Shown one piece after another: positions 29,497-38,800 of a stretch of 64,000 bases of DNA. This DNA comes from JABDLO01 sp035327565 (GTDB lineage Bacteria > Bacteroidota > Bacteroidia > Chitinophagales > Saprospiraceae), in the NCBI GenBank assembly GCA_035327565.1, contig DAOLDB010000003.1:84482-148481 (forward strand), in the 5' to 3' direction. The notes beneath the pieces are model-generated. The model saw only the letters and a program-made list of their open reading frames with translations, searched no databases and was not told where the DNA came from. Each line of letters starts with the position of its first letter. The stretch's first letter is position 1. Both the position numbers and the translations under genes were made by a program.

Positions 29497-30603
29497 TTAA
29501 TTTTTCAATACTTTGACATCGTCAATGTAAAATTCAGTAACCGCTTCGGGGGTACCATTCATGTCAAGCATTAACCGTGTTTCACCGGCTGTAACATTGG
29601 CCACCCAAGTCCAGGAAATTCTGGTCCATTGTGTGGTCACTTGAAAATCACCCTGGAAAAGTGCATCCGGTTGTGTGGACATCCGCATGGTGGCTCCTGG
29701 TTGAGAAGATCTGATATACAAATAAGCCGTATAGGAAGCACCTAATTCAGTGGGGAAGAGATCAGAGGCAAACTGAAGACGCCATTGGCCGCTTGCCAAT
29801 GAACCATCCCTGATTACTCTAAGTGATCTATTGCCTCTAAATACCTGTGATGGGCTTGTCGAAGCAAACATAAATTGACCGCCATTCCACTTGCCCCAAT
29901 GGGTAAATTCATCACCATCACCAAGTTCCAGGCCACTATTTAAATTCAAAGCAGGCCTGCAATCAGGATCATTCGGGTTGCTATCGCAAGGAATAAAGAT
30001 ACGTGAAGAGCTAATAAATCCAGCATCACTGACTAAAGTGATGGCTTCGGATGGGGCATTGGCAGGTACAGTAAATCTTAATAGACTTGAGGTTTTTTCA
30101 GTTATGGTTGCATTAATATTCCCGATGCGTACAGTATTCACAATATCCAGATTTGAACCTAAAATGGTGACCTGGTCGCCGGAAGCAGCTGCATAGGGAG
30201 TATAGGAAGAAATGACCTGAAGAGAAACTACCTCGATGTTTGATCTTGCCCTTTCAACTCCTGCAAATACAAAATCAACCGGTTTATTTCCCACCGAAAC
30301 ATTAGTAGGCACGATAAATGTGACAGAATTGTCAGTTACCTCGATAATATTGGGGCTGGGTATACCGTCGACAAATACACTCTTCACATTGGACAAACTG
30401 GAGCCATTGGCTGTCAGTTGTGCACCGGCGCCGGTAATGGCACTTGAAAATCCTGTAATTCTGGAACTTACATCAACCGCTGTGGCTTCACCAATAGAGC
30501 CTGTAAGTTTATCATCTCTGTTGCAAGAAATAAAAAATGTAAATACAACTGCAAGGAATAAAGCAGGAAGCAGAGCGTCATATATTATTTTAAATTTTTT
30601 CAT
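29497..30603 (-). CDS. IPT/TIG-domain lipoprotein with C-terminal carbohydrate-binding domain (SusE/F-position protein)
   Basis: The start at MKKFKIIYDALL gives a lipoprotein signal ending in FISC; the frame is open further upstream but without family support. Two IPT/TIG immunoglobulin-like repeats (about residues 45-190 of the mature region; e.g. GFSSAITGAGAQLTANGSSLSNVKSVFVDG and YAAASGDQVTILGSNLDIVNTVRIGNI) are followed by a jelly-roll module of about 140 residues (FTHWGKWNGGQF...TEFYIDDVKVLKN) of CBM4/9/22 type. It is the third gene of the sus operon and probably a surface xylan-binding protein replacing SusE/SusF. Confidence 0.82.
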   Translation of the reverse strand: MKKFKIIYDALLPALFLAVVFTFFISCNRDDKLTGSIGEATAVDVSSRITGFSSAITGAGAQLTANGSSLSNVKSVFVDGIPSPNIIEVTDNSVTFIVPTNVSVGNKPVDFVFAGVERARSNIEVVSLQVISSYTPYAAASGDQVTILGSNLDIVNTVRIGNINATITEKTSSLLRFTVPANAPSEAITLVSDAGFISSSRIFIPCDSNPNDPDCRPALNLNSGLELGDGDEFTHWGKWNGGQFMFASTSPSQVFRGNRSLRVIRDGSLASGQWRLQFASDLFPTELGASYTAYLYIRSSQPGATMRMSTQPDALFQGDFQVTTQWTRISWTWVANVTAGETRLMLDMNGTPEAVTEFYIDDVKVLKN

Positions 30604-30628
30604 CATTCTGATATTTAATATGATTGTA

Positions 30629-32410
30629 TTAATTGTACCCTGGATTTTGAGGATATCTTTCATTAGCTTGTGTGGGATCTACAGCCAAATCGATGAATCC
30701 CTGAGGAATAGGCCTTAACACATGGAATGATTGGATTCCAACAGCGTCAGGATTGTGCTGTCTCACTCTGTCAATTAATCTGCCTGTTCTTACAAGATCA
30801 AACCATCTCATTTGTTCTCCGGCGTGTTCTCTTGATCTTTCATCGAGGATAAAATCAATACTAACCTGAGCGGGTGTAATCTCCATTTGTGATTGCATAC
30901 CAGGGAATGCAGCTCTTCTTCTGATCACATTGATATATTCTGCAGCAAGACCGGAGTTGCCTAATCGAAAAGCAGCTTCTGCAGCCACAAGGTACGTTTC
31001 GGCAAACCGATACACCTGGTATGGTCTGTATGAAGTCACATTGGGATCAGTTTCAGTACCTGGCTGAGGCCTTTCAACTGCATTGAATTTTCTCATACTA
31101 GGGAAGAATTGTTTTTGTGAAGCCACTTCCTGAGGGGTAAAGACTCTGTATCTTGCCATCTGAAAAGGAGAAAGAGTGACATGGCCTGGAGGCATATATA
31201 CACAAGTATCCCCTTGCTGAAATTTTTGAGTTCCTACCAGTGAAGGATCAACAATACCCTGAGCAGCTTCTGCGGCACTCCATACCGGGTACAGAGCAGG
31301 ATTTGCATTGGTAGCCAACCACACATCCTGGAATGTTTTGCTGTATCGGGAATCTATAGTTTTATTATTAAACGCTTCATGGAGCAAATATTCTGTAGGT
31401 TTAAAACGTATCCAGGGCCTTCCGTCTCTGACATTTCTTTCAAGAACATTGGAAGCATTTTCATAAAAGCATCTGAAAAAGAAATTGGATTTATTTTGTT
31501 GCAAATCAATTTCCTGCGGAGCTCCGAATCCTTGTATATTCGAAAAAATAGGATTGGAACTTTGTTGCACCGAGAAGAGTATTTCAGCATTATCGTCATT
31601 ACCTTCCCGATGTACATCAGCAAAATCAGCCATCAGAGCTACGCCATAACCGGCAGCATTTTGTATCAGCTCCTGAGCAGTATTCAGCGCTGCCTGGTAA
31701 TCTCCAGGTTGAGCAGCCTCAGTGGAAGCTCTTTCCAGATAGGCTTTGGCTAAAGTATGAAGTGCTGTTGCCTTCCAGGCTCTGCCTGGAGCTGGCCTGG
31801 TCTGAGGTAGATCATTGACTGCATCTGTCAAATCATTGATAATGGCCTGATAGGTTTCTGCTAAAGTAGCCCGGGAAAATTTATTATCAGGATTTTCATT
31901 AAATTTCAAGTCTCCAGAGCCCAGGTCAAGTGTTACACCACCAAAAGTTCGCGCAAGGATGAAATACCAGTGTGCACGGATGTATTTGGCTTCAGCAACC
32001 AGACTCCTCTGAGTTTCTGTCATGTTGTCAGAAGTTCCAAATTCAATCACACCATTGCATGTGTTAATGGCGGGATATGCCCTGTTCCAGGGTGTGAGTA
32101 TTTCTCCAAGAGTAGGCAATAAGTTAAGATAATTATTAAACGGAGGGTTTGCCACCTGGTTGCCATTGGTAAACTCATCAGTACCATATACAGATAGGTT
32201 ATGCGGCCCTTCAGGACCATATGCAAACCTGAGGTAAGAGTATGCTGCGATTATTCCCCCGCGAAGTCCTTCTTCAGTCTTAAAGAATGCTGGTGTTAAA
32301 ACAGCTTTAGGCTCTTCCTGGAGAATATCGCTGCAAGCTGTTGCTAAAAACAGGATGGATACAAGCACCAATTTATGAACTTGATATCCTTTTAAATTCT
32401 TCAGTTTCAT
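30629..32410 (-). CDS. SusD/RagB-family outer-membrane glycan-binding lipoprotein
   Basis: Caps the SusC pore and delivers oligosaccharides. From the start MKLKNLKGYQVHK the lipobox is FLATAC. Helix-rich TPR-like repeats span the middle (AEAKYIRAHWYFILARTFGGV is the hallmark SusD segment), and the C-terminal FAETYLVAAEAAFRLGNSGLAAEYINVIRRRA and IDFILDERSREHAGEQMRWFDLVRTGRL are the conserved SusD_RagB ends. It follows susC by 21 bp and precedes the IPT lipoprotein by 25 bp. Confidence 0.95.
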   Translation of the reverse strand: MKLKNLKGYQVHKLVLVSILFLATACSDILQEEPKAVLTPAFFKTEEGLRGGIIAAYSYLRFAYGPEGPHNLSVYGTDEFTNGNQVANPPFNNYLNLLPTLGEILTPWNRAYPAINTCNGVIEFGTSDNMTETQRSLVAEAKYIRAHWYFILARTFGGVTLDLGSGDLKFNENPDNKFSRATLAETYQAIINDLTDAVNDLPQTRPAPGRAWKATALHTLAKAYLERASTEAAQPGDYQAALNTAQELIQNAAGYGVALMADFADVHREGNDDNAEILFSVQQSSNPIFSNIQGFGAPQEIDLQQNKSNFFFRCFYENASNVLERNVRDGRPWIRFKPTEYLLHEAFNNKTIDSRYSKTFQDVWLATNANPALYPVWSAAEAAQGIVDPSLVGTQKFQQGDTCVYMPPGHVTLSPFQMARYRVFTPQEVASQKQFFPSMRKFNAVERPQPGTETDPNVTSYRPYQVYRFAETYLVAAEAAFRLGNSGLAAEYINVIRRRAAFPGMQSQMEITPAQVSIDFILDERSREHAGEQMRWFDLVRTGRLIDRVRQHNPDAVGIQSFHVLRPIPQGFIDLAVDPTQANERYPQNPGYN

Positions 32411-32431
32411 TTTATTTATATTTAAAATCAA

Positions 32432-35400
32432 TTAAAAGTTAAAATTCAATCCCAGAATAAAAGACCGTGTTAATGGAGTATCTGCATTAACTGTAAGTCT
32501 TCTTCCAAAACCAGCGGCGCCGATGGTGCCACCTCTTCCATTAGGTTCAGGATCTAAACCTCCAGCTCGGACAAATTCTGATCCCCATGCTCTGAATGGG
32601 TTGTTGACGTTAAAGTAAACTCTTACATTGTCGGGAGTATAGTTGCCAATTGTAAATTTAGGCAAAGTATACCCTAAATTGATCGCTCTGATTTTGGTAA
32701 AGCTACCATCAAAATAACCAACCGTAGATCCAAAAGGAGTTGCCATATTTCCAGACCTTGGAAAATCATTTGTAGGATTGTTAGGTGTCCAATAATCAAC
32801 TGCCATACCATTCCGTCTTCCTTCAAGACTATTGATGGGGTTGCTTGGATTCATTTGATAATATGTAGCAATCAGAGTACCTCCCTGACGAGTAAACCCA
32901 ATCACTGACATATCAATTCCTTTGTATGATAGACGGGTTGTAAATCCTCCCATCCAACGAGGATCTAATTGACCAAGAACGGTTCTGTCATCTGGCCCAA
33001 TTACCCCATCTCCATTCAAATCAGCCACTCTGATATCTCCGGGTCTGAAGTCACCAAAAGAGGCAGCAAGATCTGCTTCGTGGGTTTGCCAGATGCCTAC
33101 TTTTTGATAATCAAAAATGACATTGACTGGGTGACCAACAAACCATCCGTTTCCAACGTCCATAGTAACTCCTTCTGCCAATTCTGTAATTCTTTCTCTA
33201 TGGCTTGTAAAATTAAAATCTACGGAAAAATTAAATCCATCTCCTCTGCTGCGGATGATATCAGCGCTCATCATTAATTCTACTCCTCGTGCTTCTGTTT
33301 TACCAACATTTTCCTGGAATGGACCGGGAACTCCAGCAGTAACAGGTACGTTTCTTGATTGAAGTACATTGTCAGTATTAGTACTGTAGATGTCAATCGA
33401 ACCGGTGATCCTGTTATTTAAAATACCAAAATCAATTCCCAAATTCCTGGCGGTTGTAAATTCCCATGCAAGATTCGCATTGGGGAGAGTATTTACAAGG
33501 AAACCCCAAACTCCATCATTTCCAAAATTATAAGGTCTTCTTGTTAAGCTTCCCAAAGATGCATAAGGTTGAACAGCCTGGTTAGAAGTTCTACCTATAC
33601 TTGCACGAATTTTCAGATTACTGATAAAGTCTACATCTTGTAGAAACGATTCTCTTTTCACATTCCAACCAAATGCCGCTGCAGGATAAGTAAACCATTT
33701 ATTTCCTTCAGCGAGTCGTGAAGATCCATCCCTTCTCATGGTGAGTGTAAATAAATATTTTCCATCATAACTATAATTGATCCTCCCCATCAGTGAGATC
33801 AGTCCCCATTTGTAGTAAGAGAATACCCCATCCGGCACCAATGCAGTTTCAGCCAGTCCAAAATTGAAATATTCAATAAAATCAGCAAAAATCGCTTGCG
33901 CATCAATTCCGGTACTGTTGGAGGATTCTTCCTGAACACTGTATAGTCCTGTAAAGTCGATATTATGCTTGCCAAAACTTTTGTTGAACAAAAGAAGATG
34001 TTCTATGGTATATGACCATAATTCTCTGTTTCTTCTTGCTGCCACATTTCCACTCCCATTAAGTATGGGTGTTTCTGAGGCATAAAAATGTCCATAAGCA
34101 TCATTCCAAAGGTCCAATCCTGCATTGATTCGGTAAGAAAAGCCACTAAATAAATCTATTTCAGCATAGGCATTATTAAATGTTCTCATTCTTCTTCTGT
34201 CCTGGCTCCAATTGTCATTGTATAATGCCAAAGGAGAAACTACGTTTGCATCCACTGACCCGACAGCCGGATAAAGATTTATGGATCCATCTTCATTATA
34301 TGCATTATACAAAGGACTCAGTGTTAAAACCTGAAATAATGGATTTACATTTTCACCATTTGTATTGGCCAACGAGTTCATGGAAGTAATACCAAGTCGG
34401 ACTCGGTCACTAATGTTTTGGTCTATAGCCAGCCGAAGTGTTCCCCTGTTAAAACGCTGACCTGGCATTACAGTAGTTTCGTCAAAATAGCCTAAAGAAA
34501 TGGAATATCTGGTTTGATCTCCGCCTCCTGTAATTCCCAATTCATGATTGGTGATATAACCATCCTGAAAAACGGCATCCTGCCAGTCGGTTGATCTTCC
34601 GGCAAGATGGTTTTGAACCTCAGTGGGAGTGAAAAATCCTCCGGGAGCTCCAAAGTTGGAAGCCTGCTTCAAATCAGCGTAGCCTTCTGCATCGAATAGA
34701 TTGTACTTGCCCAAAGTGGATGATTGACCCATGTAGGTATTGTATGTAACCCTGGGTGCACCTGTTTGTCCTCTGCGAGTAGTAATAATAATTACTCCGT
34801 TAGCGCCCCTGGATCCATATATCGCAGTGGAGGATGCATCTTTTAAAATATTGATATTTACAATATCGTTAGGGCTGATATCACTGATGTTGCCACTATA
34901 AGGAATGCCATCAAGGATGATCAAAGGGTTATTCACTCCCGATTCATCTGAGCCTAAAGACCTGTTACCTCTGATTCTGATTTGGGATGCGGCACCGGGA
35001 CGTGAAGAGGTTCTGTCAATGTTGACTCCAGCCATTCGACCCTGCAACGCCATTTCGGGACTGGCTACAGCAATTTCGCGTATTTCTTTTTCTTCCAGCG
35101 AAACAACTGAACCCGTTATATCGCTTCTTTTTCTCGTACCATATCCGATTACAACGACTTCTTCCAACACTTGTTGATCGAGTTCAAGGTCTACATCTAT
35201 AGAGGTGCGACCCTGGATGGGTACAATAGCAGGGAGATAGCCTACATAGCTAAACTCCAGAACACCATCACTGGGGGCCATGATGGAGTAGTTTCCATCA
35301 ATATTGGTAATGGTGCCCTGAGTGGTTCCCTGGAGGGTAACGTTTACACCAATTAGAGGTTCATTGTCAGCTCCACCTGTAACAACGCCTCTGACTGTAA

Positions 35401-35509
35401 CATTTTGGGAGAATAGGAAAGTATTCAACCCAAGAGCAACGAGCAAAGTGAATGCAATTTTTAATGGCCAAACAGACCATTCAAAGGTTGGTAATTTTGT
35501 GACTTCCAT
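32432..35509 (-). CDS. SusC/RagA-family TonB-linked outer-membrane transporter
   Basis: 1025 residues. After the signal peptide (FTLLVALGLNTFLFSQ) comes a carboxypeptidase-regulatory-like domain (VRGVVTGGADNEPLIGVNVTLQGTTQGTITNIDGNYSI), the TonB-box region EEVVVIGYGTRKRSDITGSV, the plug (GVNIDRTSSRPGAASQIRIRGNRSLG...IYGSRGANGVIIITT) and a beta-barrel ending in Phe (LGLNFNF), as expected for BAM insertion. It imports xylan oligomers with the neighbouring SusD. It is first in the operon, under a promoter overlapped by a LacI-type operator. Confidence 0.95.
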   Translation of the reverse strand: MEVTKLPTFEWSVWPLKIAFTLLVALGLNTFLFSQNVTVRGVVTGGADNEPLIGVNVTLQGTTQGTITNIDGNYSIMAPSDGVLEFSYVGYLPAIVPIQGRTSIDVDLELDQQVLEEVVVIGYGTRKRSDITGSVVSLEEKEIREIAVASPEMALQGRMAGVNIDRTSSRPGAASQIRIRGNRSLGSDESGVNNPLIILDGIPYSGNISDISPNDIVNINILKDASSTAIYGSRGANGVIIITTRRGQTGAPRVTYNTYMGQSSTLGKYNLFDAEGYADLKQASNFGAPGGFFTPTEVQNHLAGRSTDWQDAVFQDGYITNHELGITGGGDQTRYSISLGYFDETTVMPGQRFNRGTLRLAIDQNISDRVRLGITSMNSLANTNGENVNPLFQVLTLSPLYNAYNEDGSINLYPAVGSVDANVVSPLALYNDNWSQDRRRMRTFNNAYAEIDLFSGFSYRINAGLDLWNDAYGHFYASETPILNGSGNVAARRNRELWSYTIEHLLLFNKSFGKHNIDFTGLYSVQEESSNSTGIDAQAIFADFIEYFNFGLAETALVPDGVFSYYKWGLISLMGRINYSYDGKYLFTLTMRRDGSSRLAEGNKWFTYPAAAFGWNVKRESFLQDVDFISNLKIRASIGRTSNQAVQPYASLGSLTRRPYNFGNDGVWGFLVNTLPNANLAWEFTTARNLGIDFGILNNRITGSIDIYSTNTDNVLQSRNVPVTAGVPGPFQENVGKTEARGVELMMSADIIRSRGDGFNFSVDFNFTSHRERITELAEGVTMDVGNGWFVGHPVNVIFDYQKVGIWQTHEADLAASFGDFRPGDIRVADLNGDGVIGPDDRTVLGQLDPRWMGGFTTRLSYKGIDMSVIGFTRQGGTLIATYYQMNPSNPINSLEGRRNGMAVDYWTPNNPTNDFPRSGNMATPFGSTVGYFDGSFTKIRAINLGYTLPKFTIGNYTPDNVRVYFNVNNPFRAWGSEFVRAGGLDPEPNGRGGTIGAAGFGRRLTVNADTPLTRSFILGLNFNF

Positions 35510-35585
35510 GATATTTAAAATTTGGTAATGCTAAAATGATATCAAAATGGATTTTCCATGTTTTGAAAAAATCGACATCTAAAAA

Positions 35586-35625
35586 CAAATATATCAAATA
35601 TTTCTTTTTTCTGCAATCGATTGTA
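35586..35625 (-). promoter_or_regulatory. susC promoter overlapped by LacI-type operator
   Basis: On the minus strand a -7 box TATATTTG (35586-35593) is preceded, after a 20-nt spacer, by TTG (35614-35616) as -33 element. This fits the Bacteroidota consensus TTG-N19-21-TAnnTTTG. The TTG lies inside TGCAATCGATTGTA (35612-35625), a 13 of 14 match to the locus palindrome, so a bound repressor would cover the -33 box. Confidence 0.7.
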
Positions 35626-35867
35626 TTTTTTTTGTGATTTTGTTTTAATTATTTCTTAATTATAAATTATTTAATTTATTGATTATGTATAAAAAGCAAT
35701 AAACGAATAGTATATAATATTCAAACCTAATTATTATTGGTATATCTAATTAACTTTTATTCGTTTTATACAAATATTTTGAATGATTACTATCAAATTT
35801 TATACAGAAATTGAATCAATTCCTAAGCATTTTTAAGTAAAAATCTGTATTTTTAATTTGATAATTA

Positions 35868-35910
35868 TATTTTTGTTGTAGTTTGGCTCAATAGGCTGCA
35901 ATCGATTGTG
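35868..35910 (+). promoter_or_regulatory. xylanase promoter region with LacI-type operator
   Basis: A -7-like box TATTTTTG lies at 35868-35875, but no clear -33 partner was found. TGCAATCGATTGTG (35897-35910, 13 of 14 match to the palindrome) lies just downstream of it and 23 bp before the xylanase ATG. The remainder of the 424-bp gap between susC and the xylanase is A+T-rich and featureless; the two operators are 285 bp apart. Confidence 0.6.
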
Positions 35911-35933
35911 TTCATTAAAACCTTTGTTTTGTT

Positions 35934-37187
35934 ATGACGACCAGGATTACTTCATTATTTACTGTGGTATTTATATTTAACATATCAATATTGTTTTCTC
36001 AAAATGATACTGAACCTATCGCGCAAAGTCATTCGAAGTTTTTAGGGAATATATATAGTCCACCACAGATATCACAATTTACGCAATACTGGAACCAGGT
36101 AACTCCTGAGAATGCAGGCAAATGGGGGTCAGTAGAGCGGATAAGGAATGAAATGAACTGGACAGCATTGGACGCAGCATATAAATTAGCAAAAGATAAT
36201 GGATTTCCTTTTCGTTTTCATGTATTGATATGGGGAAATCAGCAGCCGGATTGGATAGAGAATCTAGATCAATTTGAGCAATTGGACGAAATTCAGGAGT
36301 GGTTCAGCTTGGTAGCCGAACGCTATCCTGATATTGATTATCTGGAAGTGGTCAATGAACCCATTCATGATCCGCCAAACCAACCCGGTGAAGGGGGTGG
36401 GAATTATATGAATGCAATGGGGGGTACTGGAGGTACTGGATGGGATTGGGTCATTTATGCCTTTCAGCTCGCAAGGCAACATTTTCCCAACGCTAAACTG
36501 ATGATCAATGAATACAATATTATAAATAATGCAAACAATATAGCTACCTATAGACAAATTATTCGTGAATTAAAGAACAGAAATTTGATAGATGGTATAG
36601 GCGTACAGGGACATGCTTTTTCCACCACTGTTGCTTCATCTGTTATAAAGGCCAATCTTGACCTGCTCGCAGAGGAAAATTTACCTATACAGATAACCGA
36701 AATGGATATTGATGGACCGACGGATGAAATTCAACTCAATGAATATAAAAGAATTTTTCCAATTCTTTGGGAACATCCGGCGGTTGAAGGAATCACACTA
36801 TGGGGTTGGAGACCTGGATTGTGGAGGCAGCAACAAAGAGCCTATCTCATCAATGATGATGGTTCAGAAAGGCCTGCCCTGGTATGGCTTAGAGAATACG
36901 TAGAAAGTACAACCTCAACATCTTTTGAGGATAAAAAAAAAAGTAGATTAAACATCTTTCCTAATCCTGCAAGGAAAACGTCTTTCGTTTCAGTACATGG
37001 ATTGGATGAAACGGTCAAAAATGTAAAATTATTTTCAATAGGTGGTATGCAAATACATAATATACCTTTTAACGGAAAATCATTGGATATGAGTGCAACT
37101 TATATAAAACCGGGCTTATCTCTCATTTTTTTTGAAACCGAAAGCGGACGTGTGATTACAGAAAAGATTCTAATAATCAATGAATAA
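35934..37187 (+). CDS. GH10 endo-1,4-beta-xylanase with T9SS sorting tail
   Basis: Cleaves the xylan backbone outside the cell. A signal peptide (about 1-22) is followed by a GH10 barrel of about 310 residues: acid/base Glu142 in YLEVVNEPIHD, nucleophile Glu256 in PIQITEMDID, and the substrate Trp in GITLWGWRPGLWRQQQRAYLIND. The last 85 residues are a Por/type A T9SS sorting domain (RLNIFPNPARKTSF...PGLSLIFFETESGRVITEKILI). It should therefore be secreted or surface-attached through T9SS. It is transcribed divergently from susC. Confidence 0.95.
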   Translation: MTTRITSLFTVVFIFNISILFSQNDTEPIAQSHSKFLGNIYSPPQISQFTQYWNQVTPENAGKWGSVERIRNEMNWTALDAAYKLAKDNGFPFRFHVLIWGNQQPDWIENLDQFEQLDEIQEWFSLVAERYPDIDYLEVVNEPIHDPPNQPGEGGGNYMNAMGGTGGTGWDWVIYAFQLARQHFPNAKLMINEYNIINNANNIATYRQIIRELKNRNLIDGIGVQGHAFSTTVASSVIKANLDLLAEENLPIQITEMDIDGPTDEIQLNEYKRIFPILWEHPAVEGITLWGWRPGLWRQQQRAYLINDDGSERPALVWLREYVESTTSTSFEDKKKSRLNIFPNPARKTSFVSVHGLDETVKNVKLFSIGGMQIHNIPFNGKSLDMSATYIKPGLSLIFFETESGRVITEKILIINE

Positions 37188-37289
37188 TGTCGGGATAAAA
37201 ATTTTAACTTATTTTCCTGGGTTGATTGCTAATCTTCAATTTGAGTATGTGCATTTGTAAAAATGAAAAAATGTTGAAGTATACAACCC

Positions 37290-37311
37290 GTCGATTTTGA
37301 GCAAAATCGAC
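37290..37311. terminator. perfect hairpin between convergent xylanase and lacI genes
   Basis: GTCGATTTTG / CAAAATCGAC pair perfectly (10 bp) around a 2-nt loop. The hairpin is placed between the stops of two convergent genes and could act in both directions, but no strong T-run follows on either side. The rest of the 222-bp gap shows nothing. Confidence 0.5.
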
Positions 37312-37409
37312 CAAATAAAAATTACCCGGATAAAATGCTGCTCAATGTCAAAAACTCATTTATTCCCTATCGGCATTCAGCAGAGAATAATAGGCATGTA
37401 ATGAATAGA

Positions 37410-38459
37410 TCATTTCAGCCCCAATCGATTGGAGGACTCTCGCACAATAATATTTGTATCCAGAATAATTTGATCCTGTGTTATGGTTTTATAGTGTACA
37501 CCATTTCCATCCATTTGCAAAAGTGCTTGTTCTATGGCGGCTCTACCCATTTCAGTGGCAGGATGATCAATTGAAGATAAGGAAGGTTTGATAATTTCAC
37601 AAACAGGATCATTATTAAATCCTATAATAGCAATATCTTCAGGAATCTTGAAATGGGCTGCCGTCAGTTCCTGGATGGCTGTTACAGCAGATTGATCATT
37701 GGCACAAAATATACCATCCGGTTTATCATCCATGGCTAATATTTTCTTTATAAATTGTTTGCTCTCATTAACATCCAGAAATTTTGCATTAAAAATGATA
37801 GAATGATCTACTTCGATATTATTTTTTTTCAAAGCTGCTATATATCCATGCATCCTATCTTCATAGATGGTTTGATTGGGTGAACCACCAAAATGTGCGA
37901 TTCTCGAACATCCCTGATCAATCAAATGTTGAGTGGCATCGAAAGCCGCATTAAAGTTATTGATTTTTACTTTGCTCACTTTTTTTAATTTCGGAATCCT
38001 ATCCACAAAAATTACAGGAATTCCATTTTTAATAAAAAGATCAAAATGTTCGTATTTTTCTGTCTCCATCGCCATCGAAACGATAAGTGCTGAAATACGG
38101 CTATTGTATAGACCCTTTAAATTTTCAATTTCAATGGCTGTTTCGTCATAAGACTGTGCAATGATTACATTATATCCGGCGGCTCTGGCAGCTTTTTCAG
38201 CACCCGAAATCAATGATGATACAAAGGGTCTGTTGATCCATGATACCATAATTCCAATGGTGTTGGTTTTGGTCGTTCGGAGTGACGATGCGATGGTATT
38301 AGGTCTGTAACCCAGTTCGAGAGCAAGCTTTTTAACTGCTTTTTTGGTTTTATTGCCCACATTGCTGTTATCATTCAATGCCCGTGATACAGTGGATGGA
38401 GACAAATTGAGTATGCTTGCTATATCGTAAATAGTAACATCTTTTTTCTTTTCTTCCAT
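37410..38459 (-). CDS. LacI/GalR-family transcriptional regulator
   Basis: 349 residues. The N-terminal helix-turn-helix TIYDIASILNLSPSTVSRALNDNSNVGNKTKKAVKKLALELGYRPN, with hinge helix NTIASSLR, precedes a periplasmic-binding-protein-like effector domain (NTIGIMVSWINRPFVSSLISGAEKAA ... IFCANDQSAVTAIQELTAAHFKIPEDIAIIGFNND). It probably represses the xylan genes by binding TGCAATCGATTGCA-type palindromes, whose central CG-containing symmetry is typical of LacI operators. The effector may be a xylan-derived sugar (inference). It is transcribed divergently from uxaC across an operator. Confidence 0.92.
   Translation of the reverse strand: MEEKKKDVTIYDIASILNLSPSTVSRALNDNSNVGNKTKKAVKKLALELGYRPNTIASSLRTTKTNTIGIMVSWINRPFVSSLISGAEKAARAAGYNVIIAQSYDETAIEIENLKGLYNSRISALIVSMAMETEKYEHFDLFIKNGIPVIFVDRIPKLKKVSKVKINNFNAAFDATQHLIDQGCSRIAHFGGSPNQTIYEDRMHGYIAALKKNNIEVDHSIIFNAKFLDVNESKQFIKKILAMDDKPDGIFCANDQSAVTAIQELTAAHFKIPEDIAIIGFNNDPVCEIIKPSLSSIDHPATEMGRAAIEQALLQMDGNGVHYKTITQDQIILDTNIIVRESSNRLGLK
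37421..37432. promoter_or_regulatory. operator-like palindrome inside the 3' end of lacI
   Basis: CCAATCGATTGG keeps the ten central bases CAATCGATTG of the locus operator and is itself a perfect 12-bp palindrome. It encodes part of the C-terminus (SNRLG) and lies 12 bp before the end of the gene. It could be an auxiliary binding site or chance. Confidence 0.3.
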
Positions 38460-38710
38460 TTTGATAATATTGGACTTAACTTCTTAATAAGGATAATGTT
38501 TAAACATTTTATAATATACCTGTTCTGGAGGGGGGCTCTACTCTGTTCAAATAGGAAATCATGTAGTTTTCAATGTTTAGTATATCCATTCATATAGTTT
38601 TGAATAGCAGTAATTTTACTACTATTTGTTTTATTTATTTAGAAATTGATCCTCAAATGTAAATAATTGGCCCGTTTTAAAGATATAAAAGTAAAATCAA
38701 AAAAATAAAA

Positions 38711-38748
38711 TGCAATCGATTGCATTCATAAAAAAATTTGTATGTTTG
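38711..38748 (+). promoter_or_regulatory. uxaC operon promoter with perfect LacI-type operator
   Basis: TGCAATCGATTGCA (38711-38724) is a perfect 14-bp palindrome. The TTG at 38720-38722 inside it can serve as -33 element, with an 18-nt spacer to the -7 box TATGTTTG (38741-38748). The ATG of uxaC follows 52 bp later. The site lies between divergent lacI and uxaC and so may also autoregulate lacI. The rest of the 341-bp gap shows no other feature. Confidence 0.75.
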
Positions 38749-38800
38749 CTTACGCTGACAAAATTATTATTAACCATCTATACTAATTTATTGCAGTACA

